DNA of 64,000 bases, taken from contig NZ_LDJK01000007.1 in assembly GCF_001431535.1 (NCBI RefSeq), forward strand, positions 62,001 to 126,000. Direction: 5' to 3'. Source of the stretch: Stenotrophomonas chelatiphaga (GTDB lineage Bacteria > Pseudomonadota > Gammaproteobacteria > Xanthomonadales > Xanthomonadaceae). The notes below the pieces were generated by a model. It was not told the origin of the DNA, ran no database searches, and saw nothing but the letters and a program-made list of their open reading frames with translations. A program made the translations under genes and the position numbers. Shown in pieces: positions 21,408 to 30,682 of the stretch; the stretch's first letter is position 1, and each line of letters starts with the position of its first letter.

Positions 21408-22664
21408 GTGCACGTAGAAGCCATCCGCATCCAGAACCTGCGCGCTTTCAGCGACGCCAGCATCGATTTCCGCCGCGACGGCGACGCCGCCGTGGGCGCG
21501 CCGCTTGCCAACGTGCATGTGCTGCTCGGCGGCAACGGCGCGGGCAAATCCAGCGTGCTGCGGGCCATCGCGCTCGGCGTGCTGGCACCGGTATTCGAAC
21601 GCGATGCCACGCTGGAGCGCACCGGCTGGGTACGCAGGCCGCCAGGCACCGGTGGCGGCAGCGCCTGCATGGCCGAGGATGCCGCGCGCATCGACATCGA
21701 CCTGCGCCTGCATGGCCAGGACCTGCTGGCGTGCGCCGGACGGCCGCTGCAGGCACTGCCGATACAGGCCCGGATCGAGCGTGTCGGCGACATGGAGCTG
21801 CTTGACTGGCTGCGCCCGCAGCAGGCCGAGCTGGGCCGCGAAATGCGGCTGATCCAGCAGGTGCGTGAGCCCAGTGCGTTCTTCCTGGTGGCCTACGGCG
21901 CCTCGCGCTGGGTCGACCACGCGCAGGCGGCCGCGGATGCGGCACCGGTGCCGGTGGGACGGCAGCGACGCCAGCGCGTGGCCAGCCTGTTCGACAACCG
22001 CGGACTGCTGCCACTTGCCGCCTGGCTGCCTGCGTATGCGGCGCAGAATCCCGGCCGCCATCGACAGGTGGTCACCCTGATGAACCGGCTGCTGCCGGAC
22101 GGCTGCCGGATGGCGACCACGGCGTCCCAGGACCCGCCGCTGTTCGAGATCGACGGCGCGCAGCTTCCCTTCTCCGGCCTGTCCGATGGTTACCAGGCCT
22201 ACGTCGGCTGGATTGGCGACCTGCTCCACCAGTTGTGCCTGGGCGCACCGTCGGGCCGTCGGCTGGCCGACAACCAGGGCGTGGTGCTGGTCGATGAGAT
22301 CGACCTGCACCTGCACCCCGCATGGCAGCGCTCGCTGCTGTCCACCCTGTCCCAGGCGCTGCCCAAGCTGCAGTTCATCGTGACCACCCACAGCCCGCTG
22401 GTGGTCGGTGCGCTGCAGCCGCAGAACCTGATCGTGCTTGATCGCAAGGACACGCTCGGAACGCGTTGCCGTCGGTTGCCTGAGCGGGTGCACGGGCGCA
22501 GCGCCGACGAGATGCTGCTCAGTCCGTACTTCGGGCTGGCCACCACCCGGCCGGCGGCGGTGGGCGGCCGGCTGGAGCGCCTGCGGCTGGCCAGCCAGCA
22601 CGGCGATGCCGCCGCGGCGGTGGCCTATCTGCAGCTGCTCGCCTCGGGGGAGGGCCTGGCATGA
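21408..22664 (+). CDS. ABC-type AAA ATPase, PtuA-like component of a Septu-like pair
   Basis: A 418-residue SMC/ABC-like ATPase. Walker A is GGNGAGKS (residues 41-48), with a signature-like FSGLSDGYQAYVG, Walker B VVLVDEIDLHLHP (Asp296/Glu297) and the H-loop TTHSPLV. It has no TOPRIM domain, unlike OLD nucleases. GTG 21408 gives MHVEAIRIQNLRAFSD, the usual beginning of this family; an in-frame ATG at 21360 would add 16 residues. It overlaps the next gene, an HNH nuclease, by four bases. This ATPase-HNH pairing is the Septu (PtuAB) arrangement. Base composition is like its neighbours. Confidence 0.78.
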   Translation: MHVEAIRIQNLRAFSDASIDFRRDGDAAVGAPLANVHVLLGGNGAGKSSVLRAIALGVLAPVFERDATLERTGWVRRPPGTGGGSACMAEDAARIDIDLRLHGQDLLACAGRPLQALPIQARIERVGDMELLDWLRPQQAELGREMRLIQQVREPSAFFLVAYGASRWVDHAQAAADAAPVPVGRQRRQRVASLFDNRGLLPLAAWLPAYAAQNPGRHRQVVTLMNRLLPDGCRMATTASQDPPLFEIDGAQLPFSGLSDGYQAYVGWIGDLLHQLCLGAPSGRRLADNQGVVLVDEIDLHLHPAWQRSLLSTLSQALPKLQFIVTTHSPLVVGALQPQNLIVLDRKDTLGTRCRRLPERVHGRSADEMLLSPYFGLATTRPAAVGGRLERLRLASQHGDAAAAVAYLQLLASGEGLA

Positions 22665-23536
22665 TCCGCATCCGCGTGGCCGAAGCGCAACTGCGTGCAC
22701 TGGTCAGCGCGCACGACCGCCGCTGGCTGGACAAGGCGCGGCTGCGTACCGCCGAGTACCGGCGACAGGGCCGCTACGTCGAAGGCAGCGAATTCTGGGG
22801 CGACATCAAGCAGGTCTACATCGAGCTGCAGCATGAGAAATGCGCCTACTGCGAAAGCCGCCTGGCCGGCCATGCGCTGGCCAGCAAGGTCCACGAGGTG
22901 GAGCACTTCCGGCCTAAATCGAGGGTCAGCGCGTGGCCACCCGCCACCGGCAAGGGCGCGGTGGGCTTCCTGCCGCCGTGTGCGGTGGGCCGGGCCAGCA
23001 CGCGCGGTTACTACCTGCTGGCCTACCACCCGCTGAACTATGTGATTGCCTGCACGCGCTGCAATTCGACGTTGAAGGCCGACTTCTTCCCGGTACGCGG
23101 CAGACGCAGCACGCGCGCATCCACGCCACGCGCGGCGCGCGCTGAAGATCCGCTGCTGGTGTATCCGCTCGGTACCCTGGACACCGACCCCGCGCGCATC
23201 CTCCGCTTCGATGGCGTACTGGCCGTGCCACGTCGCACGCGCGGTGGCGACCATGAGCGCGCGCGGGTGACCATCGAATTCTTCCAGCTCAACCACCAGG
23301 ACCTGACCAGCCGGAGGGCACGGCTGCTGGGGGCGTTATGGCTGTCGTTGCGCGCCGTGCAGCTGCCGGGCTTGCCGGATGACCTGCGCCAGCTGCAGCA
23401 GCAGTCGATCGCCTACGCACAGTCCGATCGTGCCGAGTTCGCCGCCTGTGCACGCGACTTCGTCGCGCTTCATGGTGCTGACAGGGAACGCGCGGATACG
23501 CTTGGCGGCTTGGCGCTGCAGTTGGCCACGGGCTGA
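22661..23536 (+). CDS. HNH endonuclease, PtuB-like component of a Septu-like pair
   Basis: A 291-residue protein with an HNH/zinc-finger nuclease core. CAYCESR (near residue 64) and CTRCN (near residue 128) supply paired zinc cysteines. HEVEHFRPKS holds the catalytic His, and YYLLAYHPLNYVIAC holds the Asn. This combination is seen in PtuB and retron-linked HNH effectors. It is coupled to the upstream ATPase by an ATGA overlap, which suggests one defence module that degrades DNA or RNA on phage infection. Its last 67 bases overlap the convergent glycosyltransferase gene. Confidence 0.78.
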   Translation: MIRIRVAEAQLRALVSAHDRRWLDKARLRTAEYRRQGRYVEGSEFWGDIKQVYIELQHEKCAYCESRLAGHALASKVHEVEHFRPKSRVSAWPPATGKGAVGFLPPCAVGRASTRGYYLLAYHPLNYVIACTRCNSTLKADFFPVRGRRSTRASTPRAARAEDPLLVYPLGTLDTDPARILRFDGVLAVPRRTRGGDHERARVTIEFFQLNHQDLTSRRARLLGALWLSLRAVQLPGLPDDLRQLQQQSIAYAQSDRAEFAACARDFVALHGADRERADTLGGLALQLATG

Positions 23537-24747
23537 CCGAGCAGCCGCGCCACGGCCGCCACGCCGGTCGCCACGCCGTCTTCGGCTGCCATCTGCCGGC
23601 CCAGTGCCGCCGCGCGCCCGCGCACGTCCGGGCGTTCGGCAAAGGCGAGTGCCGCGGACAGTCGCCGGGGGTCCAGCCGCCGGGGCGAGAGCGCCGCCGG
23701 CGACACGCCGAGTCGATGCAGGCGGTCGGCCCAGAAGAACTGATCGGCCGCGAACGGCATCACCATCGACGGCACGCCGGCGCGGCAGGCCGAATGCGTG
23801 GTACCGCTGCCGCCATGGTGGATCACCAGCGAGGTCAGCGGGAACAGGGCTTCATGCGGCACCGGCCCCACCACGTGCACGTCGTGCGGCAGCGCCAGCG
23901 CCGGCGTGCCCGACCAGCCCGGCGACAGCAGCACGCGGCGCCCTTCAAGCATGCGCAGCAGGGCCGACAGCACGGCGTCGCGGTCGAATCCGGTCATGCT
24001 GCCGAAGCCCACGTAGACCGGCGGCGCGCCGGCATCCAGGAACGCCTGCAGGGCGGGCGGGGGCGACCACCCGGCGCTGTCGGGCAGGCGCCACTGGCCG
24101 CATACCAGATGGTCGGCCGGCCAGTCCGCGGGTGCGGCCACCAGGCTGGGCGACACGCCGTACAGCATCGGCGCATCGATCCACGGGGTGGTTGCCGGGG
24201 GCAGGCCCAGCACCGCTTGCCGGGCCTGGTTGATCGGTGCGCGGAACTGCTGCCAGATCAGCCGGGTGACCAGCCGGTGGCTGATCCGGTTCAGCGCGGC
24301 CGGTGTCCAGCCCGGGGGCAGGAAGGGGGAGGGGAAGGCGCGGGTCGGGGTGATCGGGATCATGCCGGTGCCGATCACCGGGATGCGGTGGCGTTCGGCC
24401 ACGCTGAGGCCGACGAAGGCGGCCAGCCCCCCGGCCAGCACCGCGTCACAGCCTGCAGCGGCCCGGTCGGCCTGGCCCATCCAATCGGCCACATGCCGCC
24501 GCGCCATCCGGGCCAGTCCGCTGCTGGCGGCCCGTGGGCTGTTGCCGCGCGACAGCAGCGCCACCACTTCTTCGTGGATGTCGCCCTGCAGGGCGGCGTG
24601 CGGCACCTCCAGTGCCTGCGCGCTGCCCAGCGTGCCGGCGTCGGCGAGCAGCATCACCTCGTGGCCGGCATCGATCAGCCCGCGGCACAGCAGGGTAAGG
24701 GGGCGGGTGTCGCCTTCGGTGCCGTAGGTGAGTGCGAGTAATTTCAT
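23470..24747 (-). CDS. UGT/sterol-type glycosyltransferase (GT1/GT28-like)
   Basis: A 425-residue GT-B glycosyltransferase. The N-terminus is MKLLALTYGTEGDTRPLTLLCRGL, and GFGSM begins the C-terminal nucleotide-binding half. The donor-binding motif is SLVIHHGGSGTTHSACRAGVPSMVMPFAADQF. This is the pattern of sterol/macrolide glucosyltransferases and rhamnosyltransferase subunit B. The acceptor is unknown. The start at 24747 is chosen over one 11 codons upstream because the family begins at MKLLAL. It is convergent with the HNH nuclease gene and overlaps it by 67 bases. Confidence 0.83.
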   Translation of the reverse strand: MKLLALTYGTEGDTRPLTLLCRGLIDAGHEVMLLADAGTLGSAQALEVPHAALQGDIHEEVVALLSRGNSPRAASSGLARMARRHVADWMGQADRAAAGCDAVLAGGLAAFVGLSVAERHRIPVIGTGMIPITPTRAFPSPFLPPGWTPAALNRISHRLVTRLIWQQFRAPINQARQAVLGLPPATTPWIDAPMLYGVSPSLVAAPADWPADHLVCGQWRLPDSAGWSPPPALQAFLDAGAPPVYVGFGSMTGFDRDAVLSALLRMLEGRRVLLSPGWSGTPALALPHDVHVVGPVPHEALFPLTSLVIHHGGSGTTHSACRAGVPSMVMPFAADQFFWADRLHRLGVSPAALSPRRLDPRRLSAALAFAERPDVRGRAAALGRQMAAEDGVATGVAAVARLLGQPVANCSAKPPSVSARSLSAP

Positions 24748-24993
24748 CCCGCCTGTGTAGCAGGCCGCGGGCGAGGGCACCGTGGAGCTGCCCTGGCTTG
24801 CAGGTTCGGTCTGATCCGGGCATACTTCGCGGCTCGCTGTGTCCGGTCAACCCCGGGTGGCGGTACCGGCAACACGTCCTCCGGTATGCCCAGGTCAGCG
24901 TAACCCTTTGATTCTCTTGACGTGTGATGGAAAACCATCGAGGCCGCCGTCGCCCGGGCTACGGGCTGACAAACATCATTATCGAGGTGCGCA

Positions 24994-25230
24994 ATGTCCC
25001 GCGTATGCCAAGTTTCCGGCAAGCGAGTGCAGACGGGTAACAACGTCTCGCACGCCAACAACAAGACCCGTCGTCGTTTCCTGCCCAACCTGCACGAGCG
25101 CCGCTTCTGGGTCGCCAGCGAAAACCGCTGGGTCAAGCTTCGTGTTTCCGCGCATGCACTGCGCACCATCGACAAGAACGGCATCGACTCCGTTCTGGCT
25201 GAGCTGCGTTCGCGCGGCGAAAAGGTCTGA
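24994..25230 (+). CDS. rpmB: 50S ribosomal protein L28
   Basis: A 78-residue L28 with the classic opening [29 protein letters not shown] and the C-terminal [14 protein letters not shown]. It is a structural component of the large ribosomal subunit. GAGGTGCGCA before the ATG is its binding site. The 246-base region upstream, back to the divergent glycosyltransferase, must hold the rpmB promoter, but no convincing -35/-10 pair stands out by eye. Confidence 0.98.
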   Translation: MSRVCQVSGKRVQTGNNVSHANNKTRRRFLPNLHERRFWVASENRWVKLRVSAHALRTIDKNGIDSVLAELRSRGEKV

Positions 25231-25243
25231 GGAGTAAACGATC

Positions 25244-25408
25244 ATGGCAGGCAAGCGCGACAAGATCCGTCTGATTTCGACGGCCGGTACCGGCCACTTC
25301 TACACGACGGACAAGAACAAGAAGAACACCCCCGGGAAGATGGAATTCCTGAAGTACGATCCGGTCGTGCGCAAGCATGTCCCGTACAAGGAAGGCAAGA
25401 TCAAGTAA
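25244..25408 (+). CDS. rpmG: 50S ribosomal protein L33
   Basis: A 54-residue L33 ([20 protein letters not shown], ending KEGKIK). It starts 13 bases after rpmB with GAGGAGTAAACGATC as binding site, giving the usual rpmB-rpmG pair. It has no CxxC zinc motifs, so it is the zinc-independent form. A strong terminator lies 33 bases downstream. Confidence 0.98.
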   Translation: MAGKRDKIRLISTAGTGHFYTTDKNKKNTPGKMEFLKYDPVVRKHVPYKEGKIK

Positions 25409-25440
25409 TCCGCCAGGATGCTTGAGCTTCCCGAGTGAAG

Positions 25441-25466
25441 AAACCCGCCGCGAGGCGGGTTTTTTT
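25441..25466 (+). terminator. Rho-independent terminator of rpmB-rpmG
   Basis: CCCGCC-GCGA-GGCGGG stem followed by seven T residues and preceded by an A-run; a textbook intrinsic terminator. Confidence 0.95.
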
Positions 25467-25520
25467 ATGGCCGTGACCCACCCCGTGCCAGAATGGCGCT
25501 CCCTTTGCGCGGGTGGGGCG

Positions 25521-26939
25521 ATGCTCTTGGAATGGACGCTGGGCTCATGGCTGCTGCTGCTGGACTGGCTGATCCGGCTGGCCGCGCTGTTGTGGATCCC
25601 CGCCCGCACCACCCCCGGCGCCGCACGCAGCTGGCTGCTGCTGGTCGGCTTCGTGCCCCTGCTGGGCCTGCCGCTGTACCTGCTGTTCGGCCACCCGTGG
25701 CTGTCCGGCGAGCGCCTGCGCCGCCAGGCCGAGGCCTCGCAGGTGATCCGCGAAGAACAGGCGCTGCAGTCCGCCCTGCGCTGGCAACCGGACGCGGACA
25801 CCACCGTCGCCGAAATGGTGCCGCTGGTGGAACGGCAGGGCGATTTCATGCCGGTGCACGGCAACGCGCTGGATCTGCTGACCGGCTATGACGATTCGCT
25901 GGCGCACCTGATCGCCGATATCGACCAGGCCGAAGAGCGCGTCCACCTGCTGTATTACCTGATGTTCGACGATGCGGTGGGCGATGCCATCGTGGAGGCG
26001 CTGCAGCGTGCCGCTGCGCGCGGCGTGCAGTGCCGCCTGCTGCTGGATGCGGTGGGCGCCAAGCGCGGCCTGCGTGCCTACCGCAAGCGCCTGCTGGCGC
26101 GCGACGTGGACGTGCGTGCGATGCTGCCGGGCGGCCTGCGCTGGCGGCGCAGCGGGCGCATGGACCTGCGCAATCACCGCAAGATCGCGGTGATCGACAA
26201 CAAGGTCGGCTACATCGGCTCGCAGAACCTGGCCGATGCCTCGTTCGTGCGCGGCCGTCCCAACCGCGAACTGGTCGCGCGCCTGCGCGGTCCGGCCGTC
26301 GCCCACCTGGAGGCGGTGTTCGCCAGCGACTGGTACATGGAAACCGGCCAGCGGCTGGACGTGATGGCCGACGTGCCGGTGTGCAGCGAAGACGTGGCCA
26401 CCCAGCTGCTGCCCAGCGGCCCGGCGTACCCCTTCAGCAACGCGCGCGATGCAGTGAACGCGATGATCCACCTGGCACGCCGCCGCATCGTGCTGGTCAC
26501 CCCGTACTTCGTGCCCGACGAGGCCACGCTGAGTGCGCTGCGCATCGCCGCGTTGTCCGGGGTGGACGTGCAGCTGATCGTATCGGCCACCAGCAATGCA
26601 CGGCTGACCGCATGGGCGCAGGAGGCGTACTACGATGAGCTGCTGCGCAGCGGCGTGCGCATCGCGCTGTACGAGCCGCATTTCCTGCACGCCAAGCACC
26701 TCAGCGTGGATGAGGACATCGCGCTGCTGGGATCGATCAACCTGGACATCCGGTCCTTCGCGCTGAATGCCGAAATCGGCCTGCTCTGCTATGACCGCAC
26801 GATCGTGCGCCAGCTGCTGGATATCGAAGAAGACTACCTGCGCCAATCGCGACCGCTGGAGCTTTCGCAGTGGCGCAAGCGGGCCACCTGGCGGCGCAGC
26901 CGCGAAGGCATCGCGCGGCTGGCCGATGCGCTGATGTAA
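25521..26939 (+). CDS. cls: Cardiolipin synthase
   Basis: A 472-residue phospholipase-D-type enzyme with two N-terminal membrane helices (LLLLDWLIRLAALLW and LLLVGFVPLLGLPLYLLFG). Two HKD motifs are present: NHRKIAVIDNKVGYIGSQN in the first half and HAKHLSVDEDIALLGSINLD in the second. It joins two phosphatidylglycerols, or PG and PE, to make cardiolipin. The ATG at 25521 is favoured. An upstream ATG at 25467 immediately follows the terminator T-run and lacks a binding site. Confidence 0.92.
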   Translation: MLLEWTLGSWLLLLDWLIRLAALLWIPARTTPGAARSWLLLVGFVPLLGLPLYLLFGHPWLSGERLRRQAEASQVIREEQALQSALRWQPDADTTVAEMVPLVERQGDFMPVHGNALDLLTGYDDSLAHLIADIDQAEERVHLLYYLMFDDAVGDAIVEALQRAAARGVQCRLLLDAVGAKRGLRAYRKRLLARDVDVRAMLPGGLRWRRSGRMDLRNHRKIAVIDNKVGYIGSQNLADASFVRGRPNRELVARLRGPAVAHLEAVFASDWYMETGQRLDVMADVPVCSEDVATQLLPSGPAYPFSNARDAVNAMIHLARRRIVLVTPYFVPDEATLSALRIAALSGVDVQLIVSATSNARLTAWAQEAYYDELLRSGVRIALYEPHFLHAKHLSVDEDIALLGSINLDIRSFALNAEIGLLCYDRTIVRQLLDIEEDYLRQSRPLELSQWRKRATWRRSREGIARLADALM

Positions 26940-26973
26940 AGGCGCTGGTCGATCCTTCGCCTACAATCACCGC

Positions 26974-28374
26974 ATGAACGATACAGCGACTCCGCACCGC
27001 ATCGACCTGGCCATCATCGGCGGTGGCGCCGCCGGTGCGCTGACCGCCCTGCACCTGCTGCGCCACGCCAAGGCCCCGCTGCAGGTCCAGTTGTTCGAGC
27101 CGGCCTCGACCCTGGCCGAGGGCATCGCCTATGCCACGCCGGCACCGCAGCACCTGCTCAACGTGCCGGCCGGCCGGATGAGCGCGCTGCCGGACCAACC
27201 CACGGATTTCACCGATCACCTGCGCCAGGTCGACGCCTTCCCGCAGGATGATGATGCGTCGCTGGCAGGCCGCTTCGTGCCGCGTCGGCATTACGCGGCG
27301 TATCTGCGCCAGCGCCTGGCCGAGGCGGGCGAGGGCAGCCCGGTGCAGCTGCAGGTGGTTCCGCAGGCGGTGCTGTCGCTGCGCCGGCACGCGGGCGCGG
27401 CACGGCTGGAACTTACCGATGGCACCGTTGTCGATGCCGGCCACGTCGTGCTGGCCTGCGGCAACAGCGTGCGCCCGATCCCGCTGGCCGGCGCCGACGC
27501 CCTGCCACACCACTGCATCGCCGAAGCCTGGGATTACGATGGCGTCCGCCTGCTTGCGGGCGAGCAGGCCATCGGCATCATCGGCTCCGGGTTGAGCATG
27601 GTGGACAGCGTGGTGGCGTTGTTCGCGGCAGGCCAGAGCGGCGTGCTGCACGTGTTTTCGCGGCACGCGCTGATGCCGTTGCCGCATGCCCACGGGGCGC
27701 CGGCGTCCTATGACCCGCAGCCCTTGCTGGCGATGCCGCTGCGCACCCGGCTGCGCACGCTGCGCCGGCATGCCCGCGAGGCCGCAGCGCAGGGCATTCC
27801 GTGGCAGAGCGTGATGGAGCGCATCCGTCCGCTGGGCAAGGCGCTGTGGCAGACCCTCGATGACGCCGACCAGCGCCGCTTCCTGCGCCATGGGGTGCGG
27901 CACTGGGACGTGCATCGGCACCGGATTGCCGAAGAAGTCCACGTACAGCTGCGCGATGCACTGGCCGACGGCCGCCTGCAGCTGCACCGCGTGCGCCTGC
28001 AGGGCGTGGTGGAAACCGAGTCGGGCCTGCGCCTGTCCGCCTTGTCCCACGGCGCAGCGGTGCAGTGGGATCTCGGCGCACTGGTCAACGCCACCGGCGT
28101 GGAGACGCGTGCCGAGGGCCTGCGCAATCCATTGCTGAGGCAGCTGCTGGCCGAAGGCATCGCGCGCCCCGGGCCGCATGGCCTGGGCCTGGACAGCCAG
28201 GCCGCAGGTGACCGGCTGATCGATGCCGACGGCAACGCGGATGACGCCATCGGCGTGCTGGGCAGCCTGCGCATCGGCACGTTGTGGGAAAGCCTGGCCG
28301 TGCCTGAACTGCGTCAGCAGGCGGAAGATGCGGCACGCCACGCGGTGCGGGAGCTCGAAGCAGCGATGCCGTAA
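26974..28374 (+). CDS. FAD/NAD(P)-binding protein (NAD_binding_9 type)
   Basis: A 466-residue flavoprotein. The N-terminal dinucleotide fold is DLAIIGGGAAGALTALHLL (residues 10-28), then GIAYATPAPQHLLNVPAGRMS. A second nucleotide fold, IGIIGSGLSMVDSVVAL, lies near residue 200. ALVNATGVETRAEGLRNPLL is near the C-terminus. The family (often annotated FAD-NAD(P)-binding or HypE-like protein) has no agreed reaction. It stops nine bases before uvrD and could be co-transcribed, but no functional link is evident. Confidence 0.82.
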   Translation: MNDTATPHRIDLAIIGGGAAGALTALHLLRHAKAPLQVQLFEPASTLAEGIAYATPAPQHLLNVPAGRMSALPDQPTDFTDHLRQVDAFPQDDDASLAGRFVPRRHYAAYLRQRLAEAGEGSPVQLQVVPQAVLSLRRHAGAARLELTDGTVVDAGHVVLACGNSVRPIPLAGADALPHHCIAEAWDYDGVRLLAGEQAIGIIGSGLSMVDSVVALFAAGQSGVLHVFSRHALMPLPHAHGAPASYDPQPLLAMPLRTRLRTLRRHAREAAAQGIPWQSVMERIRPLGKALWQTLDDADQRRFLRHGVRHWDVHRHRIAEEVHVQLRDALADGRLQLHRVRLQGVVETESGLRLSALSHGAAVQWDLGALVNATGVETRAEGLRNPLLRQLLAEGIARPGPHGLGLDSQAAGDRLIDADGNADDAIGVLGSLRIGTLWESLAVPELRQQAEDAARHAVRELEAAMP

Positions 28375-28383
28375 AATGGGGGC

Positions 28384-30570
28384 ATGGATGTCTCCCACCT
28401 GCTTGATGGCCTGAACCCGGCCCAGCGCGATGCCGTGTCCGCCCCCCCTGGCCACCACCTGGTGCTGGCCGGTGCGGGCTCCGGCAAGACCCGCGTACTG
28501 ACCCACCGCATCGCCTGGCTGCACGAAGTGTTCGGCGTGCCGACCCATGGCATTTTCGCGGTGACCTTCACCAACAAGGCTGCCGGCGAGATGCGCCATC
28601 GCATCGACGCGCAGCTGCCGAATGGCAGCCGCGGCGCCTGGATCGGCACCTTCCATGGGCTGGCCAACCGCCTGCTGCGCCTGCATTGGGCCGAAGCCAA
28701 GCTGCCTGATTCGTTCCAGGTGATGGACTCCGATGACCAGCTGCGGCTGGTCAAGCGCGTGGTGCAGGCACTGGAGCTGGACGACGGCAAGTACCCGCCC
28801 AAGCAGATCGCCTGGTGGATCAACGAACAGAAGGACGAGGGCCGCCGCCCGCAGCATATCCAGCCCGAACCTAACGACGCCTGGCTGGACACCATGCGCC
28901 AGGCTTACACCGAATACCAGGCGCGCTGCGACCGCGCCGGGCTGGTCGACTTCGCCGAACTGCTGCTGCGCGCGCATGAGCTGCTGCGCGACAACCCCGC
29001 CTTGCTGGCGCACTACCGCGCGCGCTTCCGCGAGATCCTGGTCGACGAATTCCAGGACACCAACTCCATCCAGTACGCCTTCGTGCGCGTACTGGCCGGC
29101 GACAGCGGGCATGTGTTCGTGGTCGGCGACGATGACCAGGCCATCTATGGCTGGCGCGGTGCGAAGGTGGAGAACGTGCAGGGCTTTCTGCGCGATTTCC
29201 CCGGCGCGCAGACCATCCGGCTGGAACAGAACTACCGCTCCACCGCCAACATCCTGGGCGCGGCCAACGCGGTCATTTCGCACAATCCGGACCGCATCGG
29301 CAAGGAGCTGTGGACCGACAGCGGCGACGGCGATCCGATCGACCTGTACGCGGCCTACAACGAAATGGACGAGGCACGTTACATCGTCGAGCGCGCCCGC
29401 CAGTGGGTGCGCGATGGCGGCAGCCACGGCGAAGTGGCGGTGCTCTACCGCAGCAACGCGCAGTCGCGCGCGCTGGAAGAAGTGCTGCTGAGCGAGCAGG
29501 TCCCGTATCGGGTGTATGGCGGCATGCGCTTCTTCGAGCGCGCCGAAATCAAGGACGCACTGGCCTACCTGCGGCTGCTGTCCAACCGCAACGACGACGC
29601 GGCCTTCGAGCGCGCGGTCAACACCCCGACCCGTGGCATCGGCGACCGCACCCTGGACGAGGTGCGCCGTGAGGCGCGCGCGCAGGGCATTTCGCTGTGG
29701 GAAGCCACCATGCTGGTCACCCAGGGCAACGCGTTGGCGGCACGCGCGCGCAATGCGCTGGCGGGCTTCCTGGTGCTGGTCAATGAACTGCAGGGGCAGA
29801 CCCTGCACATGACCCTTGCCGAGCGCATCGACCACGTGCTGGCACGTTCGCTGCTGCGCGAACACTGGAGCAAGGAAAGCCGCAACGCGCTGGACTCCGA
29901 ATCGCGCACCGACAACCTCGACGAACTGGTGTCGGTGGCCTCGCGCTTCGTGCGCCGGGCCGACGATGTCGAAGAAGTGGAGGACATGGACGAGCTGGTC
30001 GCCTTCCTCGCCTATGCCGCGCTGGAAGCAGGCGAAGGCCAGGCCCAGGCCAACGAAGACGGCGTGCAGTTGATGACCCTGCATTCGGCCAAGGGCCTGG
30101 AGTTTCCGCTGGTGTTCCTGGCCGGCATGGAAGACGGCCTGTTCCCGAGCGCGCGTTCGCTGGAAGAAAGCGGGCGGCTGGAAGAAGAGCGCCGGCTGGC
30201 CTACGTCGGCATCACCCGCGCGCGGCAGAAGCTGGTGCTGTGCTACGCCGAATCACGGCGCATCCATGGCCAGGACAACTACGGCGTGCCGTCGCGCTTC
30301 CTGCGCGAGATCCCGCGCGAGCTGCTGCATGAAGTACGGCCGAAAGTGCAGGTCTCGCGGCCGGCATCGCTGGGGGCCAGCCGTGGCGGGCATGCCGCGC
30401 TCGAAGCGCCGCCGCTGAAGCTCGGCACGATGGTCACCCATCCCAAGTTCGGCGAAGGCATGGTCACCGACTACGAAGGCAGCGGCGCGCATGCGCGCGT
30501 GCAGGTGGAGTTCGCCGATGCCGGCAGCAAGTGGCTGGTGATGGCCTACGCCAACCTGACCGCGCTGTAG
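28384..30570 (+). CDS. uvrD: DNA helicase II (UvrD)
   Basis: A 728-residue SF1A helicase. Motif I is AGAGSGKT (residues 30-37), motif II VDEFQDTNS, motif III VVGDDDQAIYGWRGA, motif IV LEQNYRSTANIL, and motif V/VI TLHSAKGLEFPLVFL and YVGITRARQ. The C-terminal tail (LGTMVTHPKFGEGMVTDYEG) is the Tudor-like domain of UvrD, which in other bacteria contacts RNA polymerase or UvrB. It unwinds DNA in mismatch and nucleotide-excision repair. Rep lacks this tail, so UvrD is the better name. Confidence 0.95.
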   Translation: MDVSHLLDGLNPAQRDAVSAPPGHHLVLAGAGSGKTRVLTHRIAWLHEVFGVPTHGIFAVTFTNKAAGEMRHRIDAQLPNGSRGAWIGTFHGLANRLLRLHWAEAKLPDSFQVMDSDDQLRLVKRVVQALELDDGKYPPKQIAWWINEQKDEGRRPQHIQPEPNDAWLDTMRQAYTEYQARCDRAGLVDFAELLLRAHELLRDNPALLAHYRARFREILVDEFQDTNSIQYAFVRVLAGDSGHVFVVGDDDQAIYGWRGAKVENVQGFLRDFPGAQTIRLEQNYRSTANILGAANAVISHNPDRIGKELWTDSGDGDPIDLYAAYNEMDEARYIVERARQWVRDGGSHGEVAVLYRSNAQSRALEEVLLSEQVPYRVYGGMRFFERAEIKDALAYLRLLSNRNDDAAFERAVNTPTRGIGDRTLDEVRREARAQGISLWEATMLVTQGNALAARARNALAGFLVLVNELQGQTLHMTLAERIDHVLARSLLREHWSKESRNALDSESRTDNLDELVSVASRFVRRADDVEEVEDMDELVAFLAYAALEAGEGQAQANEDGVQLMTLHSAKGLEFPLVFLAGMEDGLFPSARSLEESGRLEEERRLAYVGITRARQKLVLCYAESRRIHGQDNYGVPSRFLREIPRELLHEVRPKVQVSRPASLGASRGGHAALEAPPLKLGTMVTHPKFGEGMVTDYEGSGAHARVQVEFADAGSKWLVMAYANLTAL

Positions 30571-30670
30571 GGTTGGCAGGCCGCGCCCTGGCGAGGAGCC
30601 ATCCTGACCAGCGCGGTATTTATGAAAGCCCACGCCTATGGCTGGAGGCAGTATTTCCTTCTTGTTCAAT

Positions 30671-30682
30671 GGAGGAAAGCGC
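30671..30682 (+). promoter_or_regulatory. Ribosome-binding site fixing the start of the large kinase-like protein
   Basis: GGAGGAAAGCGC directly precedes ATG 30683 and is the strongest Shine-Dalgarno in this part of the window. It favours this start over an in-frame codon at 30638. Confidence 0.8.

Noticed and set aside
20392-23536. Genomic island with a boundary near the defence-like pair
   Set aside because: No integrase, tRNA, direct repeats or compositional step is visible around it.
26737-30084. A 1115-codon open frame on the minus strand
   Set aside because: It runs opposite to cls, the FAD gene and uvrD, all with clear motifs. Its translation is a low-complexity mix of His, Gln, Arg and Val, typical of antisense frames in high-GC DNA.
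30571-30682. Plant-inducible promoter (PIP box) before the large effector-like gene
   Set aside because: No TTCGB-N15-TTCGB pattern was found in the 112-base gap. No type III secretion gene is in view, so a hrp link is not claimed.
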